Part shown: positions 62,177 through 64,000 of the stretch, piece after piece
Layout of the letters: every line of letters starts with the position of its first letter
Position numbering within the stretch: the first letter of the stretch is position 1
Source of the DNA: Formicarius rufipectus
Lineage: Eukaryota > Chordata > Aves > Passeriformes > Formicariidae
Reading direction: 5' to 3'
DNA: 64,000 bases
Assembly: GCA_013399695.1 (NCBI GenBank)
Contig: VXAU01004424.1
Location: 62,001 to 126,000 of the forward strand
Made by a program: the position numbers and the translations under genes
The notes under the pieces: model-generated
What the model was told of the DNA's origin: nothing
Database searches by the model: none
The model's input: the letters and a program-made list of their open reading frames with translations, nothing else

Positions 62177-62354
62177 CCAATAGGGATGGTCAGGCACAGG
62201 CAACACTTTTATCCCACGAAAGGGAGGAGGGGTGAATGAGCCAGAAGATATAAGCTGAAACAAAGCCATGCTGTCCTTCTGAGTCATTCGCATACACTGG
62301 ATGGGTAAGGCTTCCTGCTTCCTGGGACACAGAAGTGGGGTCATGATTCTAACA
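62177..62354 (+). promoter_or_regulatory. Candidate alternative TATA promoter and 5' UTR
   Basis: CCAAT at 62177-62181, a TATA-like TATAAG at 62249-62254 and an AP-1 core TGAGTCA at 62280-62286 are followed by a short leader and the ATG at 62355. With a start about 30 bases after the TATA box (near 62280) the CCAAT box lies at about -100, the usual distance. No CpG enrichment is present, which fits a regulated, tissue-restricted promoter 33.5 kb downstream of the CpG island. Confidence 0.42.
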
Positions 62355-62364
62355 ATGGATGCTG
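62355..62364 (+). CDS. Candidate alternative first coding exon (three codons plus one base)
   Basis: ATG at 62355 has A at -3 and G at +4, a strong context. It encodes Met-Asp-Ala and one base of the next codon before a strong GTAAGT donor at 62365. An upstream in-frame ATG at 62343 would add Met-Ile-Leu-Thr. It leaves in the same phase as the 28814-28883 exon, so both could splice to the same downstream exon outside the window. Confidence 0.35.
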
Positions 62365-64000
62365 GTAAGTCGCTTTTTATTAAATTTGTCTTTTTTTTTT
62401 TTTTTCTGAGAAGCCTCTCCTTCCCTCCCTAGCTGAAAAGAAGATATCTGTAAACTGGGGAGCTGAATTGTTAAATAAAAGAATGCTTAATCCAGACTTT
62501 ACATGCTGTGTGCACTTTACTGTGTGTTACACTGGTTTTATTTCTTGACTGTTACTCATGGAGGCACATATCCTCTCTTGCAAAACAAGACCTTGGTATC
62601 AAAAGTGTGTTTGTTAATTTGTACTTCTGTCTTCATTGGGGCAGAACCTGTGGCCTGAGAAGTACATGATGTCTCACTCTATTTGATAATAGATGTGATA
62701 GTGTCTGGAAGATACATGCTAGATCTGAGGCTTGTTGTAAAGAGCTTCTGGTGAACTAATGTTTTGGCTGTGGCTTCCTTTACTCTGTGTTTACAGAAAT
62801 TTTCAGTTGGGGAGGAAGAGGGAGAAAATGCTGCATTTCTCTAGTAGGCTCTGCTTTATGTACTTATAGCCAAGAAGTCTGCGTGAAAAAGCACACACAG
62901 AATTTCTTTTCTTTTTAAAATTAAAGTGAAATCTTTAACATAGTGCCCTGTGTGATAGGGAGAATGAATGTAGAGTGGTTTCTATAAAAGAAACAAGCAA
63001 TCCCAGTCCTGCTTCTTGAGAGGGGGTGTGTTTCCATGTCATAACTTGCATCCTTCAAATTCCACAGTAATAAAAGCCCTTGGATTTGAAATGGTTATGG
63101 ATAAAGCACCAGTGGTTGTGCTCTGGCAGCATGCTCTCGGCTGCTCTTTCTCTTAACCAGCTGCAAGCATGCCTGCTGCATTTTTAACAGCTCTGTTGAA
63201 CTTTTGTCAGCAGTTGGTTCAGCTATTTTTGTTTTTTTCACCACAGTGCAGAAGCATAATGTGACATGTTCTACAAGCTCTGTTCAAAGTGATAAACTTA
63301 TTCAGGCAGATCTTGCTGGTCTGTTTTATCTACTTGTCACATGCTGAGTTCACTCTATGCTAATGAAAAGCTCACTGTCCCTCGTGTATCGGAATTGATT
63401 CAGTTGGGCATATGCTAGGCCCTAAAGGGAAAACTCTGTTCCTTCTTATATCTCTTTGACTTTATTGAGACTTCCAGAAGGTGACCCAGCTGGGTTCTTT
63501 GTGCACAATTTAGAGGAGATAGCAAACCACTTCATTTAACCCACCCACACCTAATTGAAGTTGCTTTGTTATCATCTGTGTAGGCAGGATTGAAACCAGT
63601 GACTTTTTGTGTTCAAGGTATGTTACACACTTTGCAAATCAGTTAAACCCCATAACTTTAGCTGAGATGATAAAATGTAACACAAGCTCAAAGAGGGGTA
63701 AGACAGGGTATGGCTGACAATTTTCCATTAAGTGGAAGATGCCTTTTTATTACGTTTAGGTGATTTTCATATTGTGGCTCTTTCATTAGAGTAGTTTCTA
63801 GAGGAGCCAAATTTGAGGTCCTTAAAGCAGTTTGAATACCAGGAATTAGCAGTTCTCTTCTACCCTTGCTTGAATAAGAAAGATTGATTCCTAGATGGTG
63901 GATTTCATGCCCACTATTTCAGGAGGATGCCCTGGCACTGTTAAGAATTTACGTGCTCATGGGAGATAGGGATACAGGCTTTGCCCACAAGACACTTCTT

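Larger units (their letters stand above)
28884..64000 (+). other. Presumed very long first intron(s) of the CpG-island gene
   Basis: No exon of a named gene is visible in 35 kb. The plus strand is T- and G-rich throughout: five sampled 60-base rows have 43, 38, 33, 46 and 34 G+T, against 37, 24, 31 and 31 in four rows left of 24 kb. Excess G+T on the coding strand is the known signature of transcription-coupled mutation, so plus-strand transcription is inferred. Listed separately are CR1, simple repeats, a MIR-like fragment and several candidate exons. The remaining unique stretches show nothing I can support. Confidence 0.5.

Noticed and set aside
63561..63640. Possible second MIR-like or tRNA-like fragment (AGGATTGAAACCAGTGAC)
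   Set aside because: Similarity is confined to fewer than 20 bases, and no second conserved block follows.

Overview
This window looks like bird nuclear DNA. It is an AT-rich, gene-poor vertebrate stretch with two CR1 retroposon copies (13815-14173 on +, 36655-37585 on -), one classic CpG island, many homopolymer and short tandem tracts, and assembly gaps (235 N at 11476-11710, single N at 25910, 28324 and 36910). CR1 also occurs in crocodiles and turtles, so Aves is a strong inference and not a proof. There are no bacterial, plasmid, phage or CRISPR features. Almost all open frames longer than 60 codons are chance frames in introns or in low-complexity DNA.

Left part (1 to about 24 kb): the 3' end of a plus-strand protein-coding gene. 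I find three exons with good splice sites and compatible reading phase: 6593-6756, a 50-nt exon at 15042-15091, and a last coding exon at 21782-21886 ending in TAA. Together they give a 105-residue C-terminal tail that I cannot assign to a named family. The gene begins upstream of the window. Possible poly(A) signals lie at 22649, 23184/23197 and 24152. Its introns hold a CR1 copy, a long GGAAGGAAA array with an assembly gap, and a compact CpG-bearing element at 7990-8152 whose opening motif recurs at 27830.

Middle (28.05-28.9 kb): a CpG island with three GC boxes at exact 10-base spacing, a probable non-coding first exon whose splice-donor G is an N, and a short second exon carrying a start codon (28814) preceded by a start-stop uORF. 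This looks like the promoter of a second plus-strand gene.

Right part (28.9-64 kb): no exon I can name. The plus strand is clearly richer in G+T than the left part in sampled rows, as expected for a long transcribed first intron. Several exon-like intervals with good splice sites occur (30305-30406, 33865-33946, 54812-54894, 57237-57324), but such pairs also arise by chance. At 62177-62370 a CCAAT box, a TATA-like box, an AP-1 site, a strong-context ATG and a GTAAGT donor appear in the right order and spacing for an alternative first exon. This is the most interesting regulatory candidate. Overall the window reads as the tail of one gene, a short intergenic gap, and the start of a second gene with a very long first intron and a possible internal promoter.
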